Shown: positions 25,331 through 33,131 of the stretch, one piece after another
Numbering within the stretch: the stretch's first letter is position 1
How the letters are laid out: each line of letters starts with the position of its first letter
Source of the DNA: Methylococcaceae bacterium UBA975
GTDB taxonomy: Bacteria > Pseudomonadota > Gammaproteobacteria > Methylococcales > Cycloclasticaceae
NCBI GenBank assembly: GCA_002292375.1
Contig: DBBV01000006.1
Location: 209,370-273,369, forward strand
Length of the DNA: 64,000 nucleotides
Reading direction: 5' to 3'
The notes under the pieces: model-generated
Seen by the model: only the letters and a program-made list of their open reading frames with translations
The model's database searches: none
What the model was told of the DNA's origin: nothing
Made by a program: the position numbers and the translations under genes

Positions 25331-26020
25331 ATGACACTCAGTGCTTCAAAAAAGCTTGGACTGAGCCTCTGCAAAAGAGGTGTCAGTGCTTCAATTGGCA
25401 TACTTAGTCTTTTGATGGTGCTGACTGCGTCTGCAACCTTAGAGGTTAACGAGCAATTGCTATTAAAAGTTAAAGCCAAGTATGGCGCTGCAGCGTCAAG
25501 CCGGGTGCTTGAATGGCAGGCGCTTATTAAATCAAGTGGCGGCTTATCAGAAAAAGCAAAGCTGAAACGGGTTAATGACTTTTTTAATCAACACATCGAA
25601 TTCGTGGATGATTATTTTTTATGGGGTTTGAATGATTACTGGGCAACACCATTAGAAATGTTGGCGAAAGGCGCGGGTGATTGTGAGGACTACTCCATTG
25701 CCAAATATTTTACCCTAAGAGAATTGGGTGTTGACGATAGTAAGATGCGGATTACCTATGTTAAAGCGTTAGAATTGAATCAAGCGCATATGGTGTTGAC
25801 CTACTTTGAAACCCCTCGTTCAGTACCAGTGGTGCTTGATAATCTAATTCCGGGTATTAAATCAGCTTCAAAGCGGCTCGACCTACTGCCAGTGTATAGT
25901 TTTAATGGTTCTGGTCTGTGGTTGGCCAAGGTGCGTGGAACGGGCAAACGGATTGGTGGGTCCAGTCGTTTAAGTATGTGGGAAAAACTAAAAGTAAGAA
26001 TGCTAAATAATGAACTTTAA
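25331..26020 (+). CDS. lapG: LapG-like periplasmic cysteine protease
   Basis: The 229-aa transglutaminase-like cysteine peptidase (BTLCP family) has an N-terminal export signal (residues about 18-37). The catalytic triad is Cys in GDCEDY, His in QAHMVL and Asp in VVLDNL. The DDYWATPLE segment matches the calcium-binding region of LapG. LapG cleaves the N-terminal retention domain of LapA-type adhesins when c-di-GMP is low, releasing them from the surface. The two nearby adhesins both contain a candidate cleavage site. It is probably co-transcribed with lapD. Confidence 0.93.
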   Translation: MTLSASKKLGLSLCKRGVSASIGILSLLMVLTASATLEVNEQLLLKVKAKYGAAASSRVLEWQALIKSSGGLSEKAKLKRVNDFFNQHIEFVDDYFLWGLNDYWATPLEMLAKGAGDCEDYSIAKYFTLRELGVDDSKMRITYVKALELNQAHMVLTYFETPRSVPVVLDNLIPGIKSASKRLDLLPVYSFNGSGLWLAKVRGTGKRIGGSSRLSMWEKLKVRMLNNEL

Positions 26021-26034
26021 TGAAAGCTTAAGAT

Positions 26035-26069
26035 AAAAAAAAGGCCATCATTATGACGGCCTTTTTTTA
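26035..26069. terminator. Terminator between lapG and the convergent tolC-like gene
   Basis: AAGGCC/GGCCTT arms are flanked by an A8 tract and a T7 tract, so the hairpin can work for both convergent transcripts. Confidence 0.85.
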
Positions 26070-26080
26070 ATGGATAATCG

Positions 26081-27478
26081 TTATTGTTTACTATCATCAG
26101 GCGTTTTTGCGTATGTCGGTGTAACGCGCATTTTTTGTGATTCGCCAATCCAAGCCTCATTAACCGGTAAGACATTGGTTTCTTCAGGCATACTAATATT
26201 TAAATACTGGTTGATAGCACCACCACTCGCTAAGATACGAAATTGCGAATAAAGCTCGTCGTATTTAGCATTTGTGTAGGCACTTTTTGCTACGTACATT
26301 TCATTAGCGGAGTCGAGCAAATCGAGTAGTGAGCGGCGACCAATATTAAATTGTTTTTGGTACGCTTCATTACTATTGATACTCGCGTTTCTATGGCTTT
26401 CAAAAAAGGCCATTTGGCTCTTAACCGTTTGATGAGCGACCCAAGATAAACGCATGCTTTCTACCGCTTGTCTGTAGGTGTTGTCGCGGATGCTTTTAGC
26501 TTGGTTAATCAACTGAGCTGTTTCTCTGCGACGCGCCATGTCTTTGCCGCCGTTATATAAGTTATAACGTAAGCGAACCATTGCTAAGGCGTCTTCGTTC
26601 ACACCTTCAATACCGTCGATGTCTTTGTTATGCGAGGCGCTTAACTCTAGATCAACACGTGGCATAAAGGCTGCTTTAGCCGTGGCGTGTTGTGCTATAG
26701 CGGACTCAATATCGACGTTAGCCGACTTAAGAATTGGGTGGTTATTAATCGCTAAATCAATGGCTTGATCAAAACTAGCAGGTAAGGCTTTTTCTGGTGA
26801 GGCAATGGGTTGTAAATCATAGGGAAGCTTTCCAACCACTCTTAAATAGGCGGTTTGTGCATCTTTTAGGTTGCCGATTTCAGATAACACATTTTTTTGC
26901 GCCAGTGCTAAACGACCAGTCGATTGCTCTACGTCAGCTTTTCGACCAACACCTCGATCACTTCTGGATTTAATTTGATCATTGGTGCTTTGATGAACGG
27001 CTAAGTTTTCTTCGGCCAGCGTTAGCAGTTGCTCACGGCGTAATACGTTGATGTATGCTTCAACAGCACGTATAGCGATGAATTCAGCTTCGCCATAGAC
27101 ATTATAAGCCTTTGCATTTGTTCTAGCGGTTTGGCGGTTAACCTCACTGGAGGTAGCAAAGCCATCGTAAAGCATTTGGTTAATCTGTATCGAAGCCTCG
27201 TCTCTACCCAGAGATTTAGAACCTTCACCTGCGCCCTCTGTCGTTGGGTTTAACGTGCGTTCCCAGCCAGCACCAACGGCGATATCAATGGTTGGAAAAA
27301 ACCGCGCTTTGGCTTGCCCGATTTCTTCTTCAACAGCCGAACGTTCAGCAGCGGCAGATCGTATCTCGGGATTTTCATTAACGGTATATTGGATTGCTTC
27401 CTGCAAAGTATCTGCATAGGCTGTGCTTAGGCTTAAAGCCATCAGGCTACCCACTACAAATTTAGTTTTAACGTTCAT
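26081..27478 (-). CDS. TolC-family outer-membrane channel of the type I secretion system
   Basis: The 465-aa protein has a signal peptide (ends near STAYADTLQEA) and the two OEP repeats of TolC-like channels, including the QFNIGRRSLLDLLDSANE motif of the AggA/LapE-type outer-membrane factors. It would form the trimeric exit duct for the adhesins together with the LapB ATPase and LapC adaptor. The three are encoded on the same strand, with a LuxR-type regulator inserted between the adaptor and the channel. It is convergent with lapG. Confidence 0.9.
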   Translation of the reverse strand: MNVKTKFVVGSLMALSLSTAYADTLQEAIQYTVNENPEIRSAAAERSAVEEEIGQAKARFFPTIDIAVGAGWERTLNPTTEGAGEGSKSLGRDEASIQINQMLYDGFATSSEVNRQTARTNAKAYNVYGEAEFIAIRAVEAYINVLRREQLLTLAEENLAVHQSTNDQIKSRSDRGVGRKADVEQSTGRLALAQKNVLSEIGNLKDAQTAYLRVVGKLPYDLQPIASPEKALPASFDQAIDLAINNHPILKSANVDIESAIAQHATAKAAFMPRVDLELSASHNKDIDGIEGVNEDALAMVRLRYNLYNGGKDMARRRETAQLINQAKSIRDNTYRQAVESMRLSWVAHQTVKSQMAFFESHRNASINSNEAYQKQFNIGRRSLLDLLDSANEMYVAKSAYTNAKYDELYSQFRILASGGAINQYLNISMPEETNVLPVNEAWIGESQKMRVTPTYAKTPDDSKQ

Positions 27479-27565
27479 CGTTCCCTCTCATTATTTATTA
27501 TTAATCGTAATAAAATCATAAATTAAACCACGGTACTTCAAATCTAACCTAAGACGTTGCTTTGG

Positions 27566-28195
27566 TCAACTGTATTCCTTCATATATAAGGCAAGGTGCA
27601 AGCGATCAGGCACCTCAAGTTTTTTAAAAATAGACGTTAAGTGAGCCTTAACGGTTCGTTCAGATATATCCAAGGTATCGGCAATGGCTTTGTTGTTTTC
27701 ACCGACGCGAATCATATTCGCCACATCCAGTTCGCGGCTCGATAAGGTTGTCAGTAAAGCAGATGATTCGATCGATTGTGTCGCATCAACTGGCTCAGCT
27801 GTATCAGGTTTCATTTTTACCAAGGTGCCGATGATGCGCGGTACCAAATGGCGTTGAATCCAAATGTCGCCTTTCAATACGCTATCGACTGCCTGCAATA
27901 ATAATTTAGGCGGCTCAGATTCACCACAATAACCGGCGGCACCTTGAACTAAGGCGTTTATCTGTTTGCTCTCAGACCAATCTTTACCAACAATAAGAAA
28001 GCGGATGGATCGGTTATTAAATAAAAGCGTTAAGCTGGGGTCGTTATCAACTTTCAATGCATCTAAAATAACGACAGAGGCAGCCTCACAATCGCTTTTA
28101 CTGCTCGTTGTAAGGATGTCATAGTGACGTATTAAAGCGTGTGACCACGCCTTAATTAAGGTTTGATTATCAGATAAAATAACGACCAGACTCAT
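27566..28195 (-). CDS. LuxR-family response regulator with atypical receiver domain
   Basis: The 209-aa protein has an N-terminal receiver-like domain and a C-terminal LuxR helix-turn-helix (LSSRELDVANMIRVGENNKA to the HLTSIFKKL segment). The phosphoacceptor Asp may be present in VVILDAL. The Thr/Ser and Lys positions normally needed for phospho-signalling are not obvious (LIVGKDW and GAAGYCGE), so the receiver may be degenerate. It lies between lapC and the tolC-like gene, which suggests it controls the adhesin system. No histidine kinase is encoded nearby. It is the best candidate to bind the 19-bp boxes found before the substrate genes. Confidence 0.85.
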   Translation of the reverse strand: MSLVVILSDNQTLIKAWSHALIRHYDILTTSSKSDCEAASVVILDALKVDNDPSLTLLFNNRSIRFLIVGKDWSESKQINALVQGAAGYCGESEPPKLLLQAVDSVLKGDIWIQRHLVPRIIGTLVKMKPDTAEPVDATQSIESSALLTTLSSRELDVANMIRVGENNKAIADTLDISERTVKAHLTSIFKKLEVPDRLHLALYMKEYS

Positions 28196-28278
28196 GTGTT
28201 TAATTGTACTTGTTTAGTAATGTAGAGTTTCGCCGATCGAGTGGGTTGGAGCGTTGCTGTTTTGACATAAATAACCCG

Positions 28279-29634
28279 TTAACGTTCTTTTAAAGCACGT
28301 TCTTTAGCTTTTAGAATCGGTTTAAGTATATAGTCCAAGACAGACTTTTTACCAGTCAAGATATCAACATCGGCTGTCATTCCGGCGATAATATTCAGCT
28401 TAGCACCATTTTTTTCTAAATAATTCTTGTTGGTCCGAAGGCGAATAATGTAATAACTTTCACCGTCTTCTTCATTGGTAATGGTATCGGCGCTGATATG
28501 TTCAAGTTCCGCCTCAAGCCCGCCGTAGATAGAAAAGTCGTAGGCAGTTAATTTAACCATGGCTTTTTGGCCTGGGTGCAAAAACACAATATCGGCAGGT
28601 CTTACTTCTGCTTCGATCAGTAATTTATCTTCAAGCGGCACAATTTCAACCAGGTCCATACCGGGTTGTACCACACCGCCAACCGTGGTGACCTTTAGTT
28701 GTTTTATGATGCCTTTAACAGGAGACAATACGCGGGTTCGAGTTACCCGGTCTTCAAGCGCCAAAGTAGACTCGCCAGTTCGATCTAGTTCGGCCTTGGT
28801 TTGGTTTAGCTCTTCAAGTGCCTTGGTTTGAAAGCGTATTTTAGTTTCTGCCAGTTTATTTTTGCCTTCGTCAAGGAACGATTGGATCCTTGGTATAGAC
28901 AGTCTGGCGGCAGTTAACTGGCCTTTTAAATCATTGGCTTCGCGTTGAATACGCAATAACTCCACTTTTGACATAGCGCCTTCCTCAACCAGCGGGGCGG
29001 ACATGTCGACTTCCTCTTTTAATAATTGATAGCTACGGGCTATTTGTTTGGTCTTGGCCGATAACTCTATTAATTCTTGTTCTTGTTGGATAATTTGTTG
29101 GTCTAAGATTTTTGTGCTGGCGTTTAGCTCTTTACGACGAGACTCAAAGAGTTGTTTAGCATTTTCGGCAATTTCGGGTGCAACTTTTAACACAATGTCT
29201 GGAATAACCAGCGGCGTGTTGTCTACCTCGGCAGACAGGCGTGCAGTAGCGGCCAGTAATTCGTAGTACTTTAGTTTGTTCTCATTGAGTGATGAGGCAA
29301 ACCTAACCGCGTCAAGCTGTAATAATGGTTGGTTCTTTTCAACTATTTGGCCTTCACGAACTAATATTTCGGCCAAAATCCCACCTTCTAAGTTTTGAAT
29401 TACTTGAATGTGACTGGATGGAATGGTTTTGCCCGAGCCGCGTGTGACTTCGTCAAGCTCGGCAAAATCGGCCCAGATAATGGCGATGATGACAAAACTA
29501 AAAGCCATCCATAAAATAATGTGGCTTTGAATCGAAGCGCCGTACATGCTGGCTGCATTAACGTCGGTTATATACGTTTGATCTTCCGCCTGCTGCTCGT
29601 ACTTTTTTTTCAGTGAGAATAGTTTATTTAACAT
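28279..29634 (-). CDS. lapC: HlyD-family periplasmic adaptor of the type I secretion system (LapC-like)
   Basis: The 451-aa membrane fusion protein has one N-terminal membrane helix (residues about 37-55). It has a split biotinyl-lipoyl-like domain (QNLEGGILAEILVREGQIV and later RVLSPVKGIIKQLKV), a long coiled-coil hairpin (residues about 150-290) and a beta-barrel segment. It bridges the LapB ATPase and the TolC-like channel. It starts 2 bp from the end of lapB, so the two are translationally linked. Confidence 0.92.
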   Translation of the reverse strand: MLNKLFSLKKKYEQQAEDQTYITDVNAASMYGASIQSHIILWMAFSFVIIAIIWADFAELDEVTRGSGKTIPSSHIQVIQNLEGGILAEILVREGQIVEKNQPLLQLDAVRFASSLNENKLKYYELLAATARLSAEVDNTPLVIPDIVLKVAPEIAENAKQLFESRRKELNASTKILDQQIIQQEQELIELSAKTKQIARSYQLLKEEVDMSAPLVEEGAMSKVELLRIQREANDLKGQLTAARLSIPRIQSFLDEGKNKLAETKIRFQTKALEELNQTKAELDRTGESTLALEDRVTRTRVLSPVKGIIKQLKVTTVGGVVQPGMDLVEIVPLEDKLLIEAEVRPADIVFLHPGQKAMVKLTAYDFSIYGGLEAELEHISADTITNEEDGESYYIIRLRTNKNYLEKNGAKLNIIAGMTADVDILTGKKSVLDYILKPILKAKERALKER

Positions 29635-29636
29635 CG

Positions 29637-31799
29637 TTAGTTAGAGACCTTTATTTGTCCTTTTTTCAGGGCTTCGAGTACATTATCTTTAGGGCCGTCA
29701 GCTACAATTTTTGCACCATCTAATACGATTAAACGGTCGACTAAGCTTAATAAGGAGGCGCGATGGGTCACCAATATAAGTGTTTGCACCCCGAGCTGCT
29801 GGGAAAACTTATCCTTAAACATCGCCTCGGTACTGTTATCCATAGAGTTGCTGGGTTCATCCATGATGAAAATACTAGGCGATAATAATAAAGAGCGCGC
29901 TACGGCGACACTTTGGCGTTGACCACCTGAGAGAGAAGAGCCCCGCTCGCCAACGGCCATATCAAAGCCTTCGGGATGTCTGTTGACAAATTGAGTTACG
30001 CCAGCAACCTCTGCCGCATGCAAAATGGACGCGTCATCGGCATAGCGTGACCCCATGGTGATATTGTCTTTAATGGTACCAAACATCAATGATATGTCTT
30101 GTGGTACATAACCGATTTGACGACGTAAATCAGAGGGGTCAATTTGTCGAATATCTGTGCCGTCAATTAAGATCGAGCCTTCTTGAGGCGCATACAAGCC
30201 CATCATCAGTTTTTCAATGGTGCTTTTGCCCGAGCCAATTCGGCCGATAAAGGCAAGCCGTTCGCCGGGTTTAATCTTAAATGAGATGTTGTCTAGGGCC
30301 TTTATCGCTTGCTCAGGGTAGCTAAAGGTGACGTTTTTAAATTCAATCGCACCCTTAAAAGTTGGGCGGTGCAAGTACTTTTTGCCGGGTTCACGCTCAA
30401 CCGGTAGCGACATCATATTGGTTAAGGTGTCCAGTGACGTACGCGCTTGATGGTAGCGGGTTAGTAATGAGGCGACTTGAGCAATAGGCGCCAGTGCGCG
30501 GCCAGTTAAGATGGTACAGGCGATTAAACCACCGGTGGTGAGGTCGCCTTCAGAAATTTTGTACACACCAAAGATAACCACTGCAATAGAAGCCATCTGG
30601 GTTAGGAAGGCCGTTAAATTGACCGCAATTGATGAATAGAAGCGTGACTTAAGGCCGAGGCGGGCAATATGGCCTACATTTTTTTCCCAACGACTTTGCA
30701 TTTGGCCTTCGGCGCCGTTTTGTTTGATTGAATCGAGGTTGGTTAGTGATTCGATAAGGGTGGCGCCCTTTTGTGCGGAATACTTGAATAGCTCGTTGAT
30801 GGTGTTTTTTAACGGTTTTTGAACCGCAATACCGCCGATAATCGCGAGGGGTAGAACAATTAACGGGATAACGGCCAAGTTGCCACCGATCATATAAATG
30901 ACCGCCAGGAAAATAAATAAGAAGGGTAGATCGATTAACGTCGTAAGCGTAGCGGAGGTTAAAAAATCACGAAACGATTCAAACTCACTTAAATTATTGG
31001 CGAAGGCACCGACAGATTTAGGCCGGTTTTCCATCTTAATACCCATCACTTTTTCAAAAATAGTCGCGGATAAAATAATGTCCGAACGCTTACCAGCCAC
31101 ATCAATAAAATAACCGCGCAGGCCTTTCATTAAAAAATCAAAAGTAAAAACAATGGTTACGCCAAGTGCTAGCACCCAAAGGGTTTCTAAAGCGTGATTA
31201 GGCACCACTCGATCATACACATTCATGATAAACAGCGGGGATGCGAGGGCAAATAAGTTAATCAGCAAGGATGCCGCGAGGGCTTCGCCATAAATAGGCC
31301 AAGACTTGTAAATCACGTCCCAAAACCAATGGGTAGCCTTGGGAATGGCCGAATCAGCGGTTCTATCGTCAAAGCTATGGTTTACCTGAATAAAGAAAGC
31401 GGCACCGCTGTATATTTCTTCAAGTAAGGCCAGGCTGACAGTTTTTTCGCCACTATCGGTTTCTGGCAAAATAAGCGTGCAGGTGTCGTCACTTTTGGCA
31501 ATCAAAACACAGGTTTTGTTGTCCTTTAATAACAGTACGGCGGGTAAGACCAAGTTAGAAATCTCGGCCAATGGGCGACGCACCAGGCCGGTAGAAAAGC
31601 CGGCCCGTTGAGCAGCCCTTACAAAAAGGGAAGGTGTCAGTTTTTGATCAATTAGCGGTAGTCCAGAGGTTAAGGACTCAACTGTGTGTGGCATATGCAA
31701 GACTTTGCATACCGATAAAAGTGCTAATAACAGTGGATCGTCCTGATTCACCATATGAGCTAAACTGTCCTTAGGGTCGGGTAATGTAGTTTCCGTCAT
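29637..31799 (-). CDS. lapB: Type I secretion ABC transporter (LapB-like)
   Basis: The 720-aa protein has three parts. The first is an N-terminal C39-peptidase-like domain without the catalytic Cys, as in LapB and HlyB-type exporters that do not cleave their substrate. The second is a six-helix membrane domain (about residues 165-440). The third is an ABC ATPase with Walker A GRIGSGKST, signature SLSGGQRQ and Walker B SIFIMDEPS. It would power export of the RTX adhesins encoded across the divergent intergenic region. It is first in the lapB-lapC-luxR-tolC order. Confidence 0.93.
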   Translation of the reverse strand: MTETTLPDPKDSLAHMVNQDDPLLLALLSVCKVLHMPHTVESLTSGLPLIDQKLTPSLFVRAAQRAGFSTGLVRRPLAEISNLVLPAVLLLKDNKTCVLIAKSDDTCTLILPETDSGEKTVSLALLEEIYSGAAFFIQVNHSFDDRTADSAIPKATHWFWDVIYKSWPIYGEALAASLLINLFALASPLFIMNVYDRVVPNHALETLWVLALGVTIVFTFDFLMKGLRGYFIDVAGKRSDIILSATIFEKVMGIKMENRPKSVGAFANNLSEFESFRDFLTSATLTTLIDLPFLFIFLAVIYMIGGNLAVIPLIVLPLAIIGGIAVQKPLKNTINELFKYSAQKGATLIESLTNLDSIKQNGAEGQMQSRWEKNVGHIARLGLKSRFYSSIAVNLTAFLTQMASIAVVIFGVYKISEGDLTTGGLIACTILTGRALAPIAQVASLLTRYHQARTSLDTLTNMMSLPVEREPGKKYLHRPTFKGAIEFKNVTFSYPEQAIKALDNISFKIKPGERLAFIGRIGSGKSTIEKLMMGLYAPQEGSILIDGTDIRQIDPSDLRRQIGYVPQDISLMFGTIKDNITMGSRYADDASILHAAEVAGVTQFVNRHPEGFDMAVGERGSSLSGGQRQSVAVARSLLLSPSIFIMDEPSNSMDNSTEAMFKDKFSQQLGVQTLILVTHRASLLSLVDRLIVLDGAKIVADGPKDNVLEALKKGQIKVSN

Positions 31800-31920
31800 T
31801 TTTATCCATAAATTACTGATGCGCCATAAAAAACGTTCAGAGTGTGCAGTAAGTTTGATTATTGGTTTTTATTTAGTGATACTAGAACAAATTTGAGAAA
31901 AAGCAACTGGAGCCAGCAAT

Positions 31921-32259
31921 ATGCCTTACGTTAATCGCAATCAAGCAGGTGAAATTACCCAGCTTCTTGACAAGCCTTCCAATAGCGATAGCCAATGGTT
32001 GGAAATGGAAAACCCCGAGGTTAGCCAGTTTTTGCAAGACCCTAATCGGACTGAAGCGTTAAAAAAGTCCTTACTTAGCTCCGACGTTGAAATGGCGAGG
32101 GTTGTTGAGGATTTAGTCGAGGTGCTAATGGAAAAGCAAGTATTTGTGTTTACTGAACTGCCCGAGGTGGCGCAACAAAAGCTAAATGCACGTAAAAAAC
32201 TCAGAGAAGACGTCGGTTCGTTAAATAACTTAATCGGTGACGAAGATGATATTTTATAA
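31921..32259 (+). CDS. Conserved hypothetical protein ('tryptophan synthase subunit beta like' family)
   Basis: The 112-aa cytoplasmic protein belongs to a small conserved family that databases name tryptophan synthase subunit beta like protein, although it is unrelated in size and has no PLP motif. Family features are the MPYVNRNQAGEI start, the SDVEMARVVEDLVEVLMEK helix and FTELPEVAQQKL. The C-terminus is acidic. It has a TGGAG site before the ATG. It is divergent from lapB and upstream of the adhesin group. A link to the Lap system is only positional. The function is unknown. Confidence 0.75.
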   Translation: MPYVNRNQAGEITQLLDKPSNSDSQWLEMENPEVSQFLQDPNRTEALKKSLLSSDVEMARVVEDLVEVLMEKQVFVFTELPEVAQQKLNARKKLREDVGSLNNLIGDEDDIL

Positions 32260-32293
32260 AAAAACCGATTTAAACCTAAAAAAGTCTATTTTT

Positions 32294-32338
32294 TAGTACC
32301 TTAGTACAATAGTCAAAGTGCTAAGCCCTTCCTATACT
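32294..32338 (+). promoter_or_regulatory. Promoter with 19-bp activator box, copy 1
   Basis: The box TAGTACCTTAGTACAATAG at 32294-32312 is followed 20 bp later by TATACT at 32333-32338. The box contains TAGTAC twice and an internal GTAC-N4-GTAC symmetry. The same 19 bases occur before the second adhesin with almost the same distance to a -10-like hexamer, so the box covers the -35 position, as expected for an activator-dependent promoter. The start codon lies 64 bp after the box. Confidence 0.7.
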
Positions 32339-32375
32339 AAACTCAACTAATAGCCATTACAGTGTTTAAAAAGCC

Positions 32376-32777
32376 ATGGACGTGCTAATAATTGACAGGT
32401 CTGATCAAATAAAGCCCGTCTTAATGCAGTTAGATGCCAATGTTGTAACGCTTAGTGATGAGGTGAAGGCGCTAAGTTTGGTGGAAAACAAATGGCCAGC
32501 GGTTGTTTTGCTTAATTACGACATGATGCAAGAGCAAACAAGCGACTATGTAAAAGTATTATTAAAATTGAGCTCAAGTTGCAAGGTCATCGTGATAGCA
32601 AATGAACTCAGTGAAAATGAAATTTTAAACTGCTTGTTAGCCGGTGCCAAAGGATACCAAGCTCTAAAACAACTAAGTGAGTACGGTCAAAAGTTGATAA
32701 CAGTGGTAGCAGCGGGCGAGGCGTGGATAACACGGCGAATGACGGCAATAGTGTTAGATACATTACGAACAAGCTAG
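32376..32777 (+). CDS. Receiver-only pseudo-response regulator
   Basis: The 133-aa protein resembles the N-terminal half of the LuxR-type regulator at 27566 (compare GAKGYQALK and GEAWITRRMTAIVLDTL with its GAAGYCGE and GDIWIQRHLVPRIIGTL). It stops where the helix-turn-helix should begin. At the phosphoacceptor position it reads VVLLNYD, with Asn in place of Asp. It is therefore probably not phosphorylated and cannot bind DNA itself. It could pair with the full-length regulator or be a remnant. It is first in a row with the detached secretion-tail protein and the first adhesin, behind the boxed promoter. Confidence 0.7.
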   Translation: MDVLIIDRSDQIKPVLMQLDANVVTLSDEVKALSLVENKWPAVVLLNYDMMQEQTSDYVKVLLKLSSSCKVIVIANELSENEILNCLLAGAKGYQALKQLSEYGQKLITVVAAGEAWITRRMTAIVLDTLRTS

Positions 32778-32788
32778 AGGATACGTAA

Positions 32789-33025
32789 ATGGCAAAAGAT
32801 CATTTAAATGACGAACAAGCAACATTAAATTTACAAGACCTATTGGTCGATGAAAGTAATGATGTGGTCAGTGAGTACTTATCTATTTCTATAGAAAACC
32901 TGGGTGAAGGCGCAAAAGTTAGCGTCACCACAGTAGAAGCAGAACCAGCGACCTATTCATCAACCCTAACGGGGATCACGTTAACGGATCTGCATTGTTT
33001 AGTAGACGTACCAACCGACGTGTAA
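32789..33025 (+). CDS. Small protein resembling a detached type I secretion C-terminal domain
   Basis: The 78-aa acidic protein contains LQDLLVDESNDVVSEYLSIS, then a strand-rich part ending in TLTGITLTDLHCLVDVP. This pattern resembles the C-terminal target region found at the end of some RTX adhesins (a dLL...yLsis...V.L..vdLt arrangement). Here it is a separate gene without RTX repeats, 12 bp after the receiver-only gene and 106 bp before the first adhesin. It could be a remnant of an older adhesin or a small secreted or accessory protein. The similarity is by eye and weak. The start is preceded by AGAGGATACGTAA. Confidence 0.45.
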   Translation: MAKDHLNDEQATLNLQDLLVDESNDVVSEYLSISIENLGEGAKVSVTTVEAEPATYSSTLTGITLTDLHCLVDVPTDV

Positions 33026-33131
33026 ACAGAGCTTTAAATAGATATTCATAATAAAAATAATAATGGCAAAAGGGCGATATAAAAGTTAAATAAATTAGAC
33101 AGATAATGTCTCAACGGAACGGAGATTTAAG

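Noticed and set aside
31874..31890. TAGT...TAGAACAA before the 31921 gene as a third copy of the 19-bp box
   Set aside because: Spacing between the halves differs by a base, one half has a mismatch, and no -10 element follows at the right distance.
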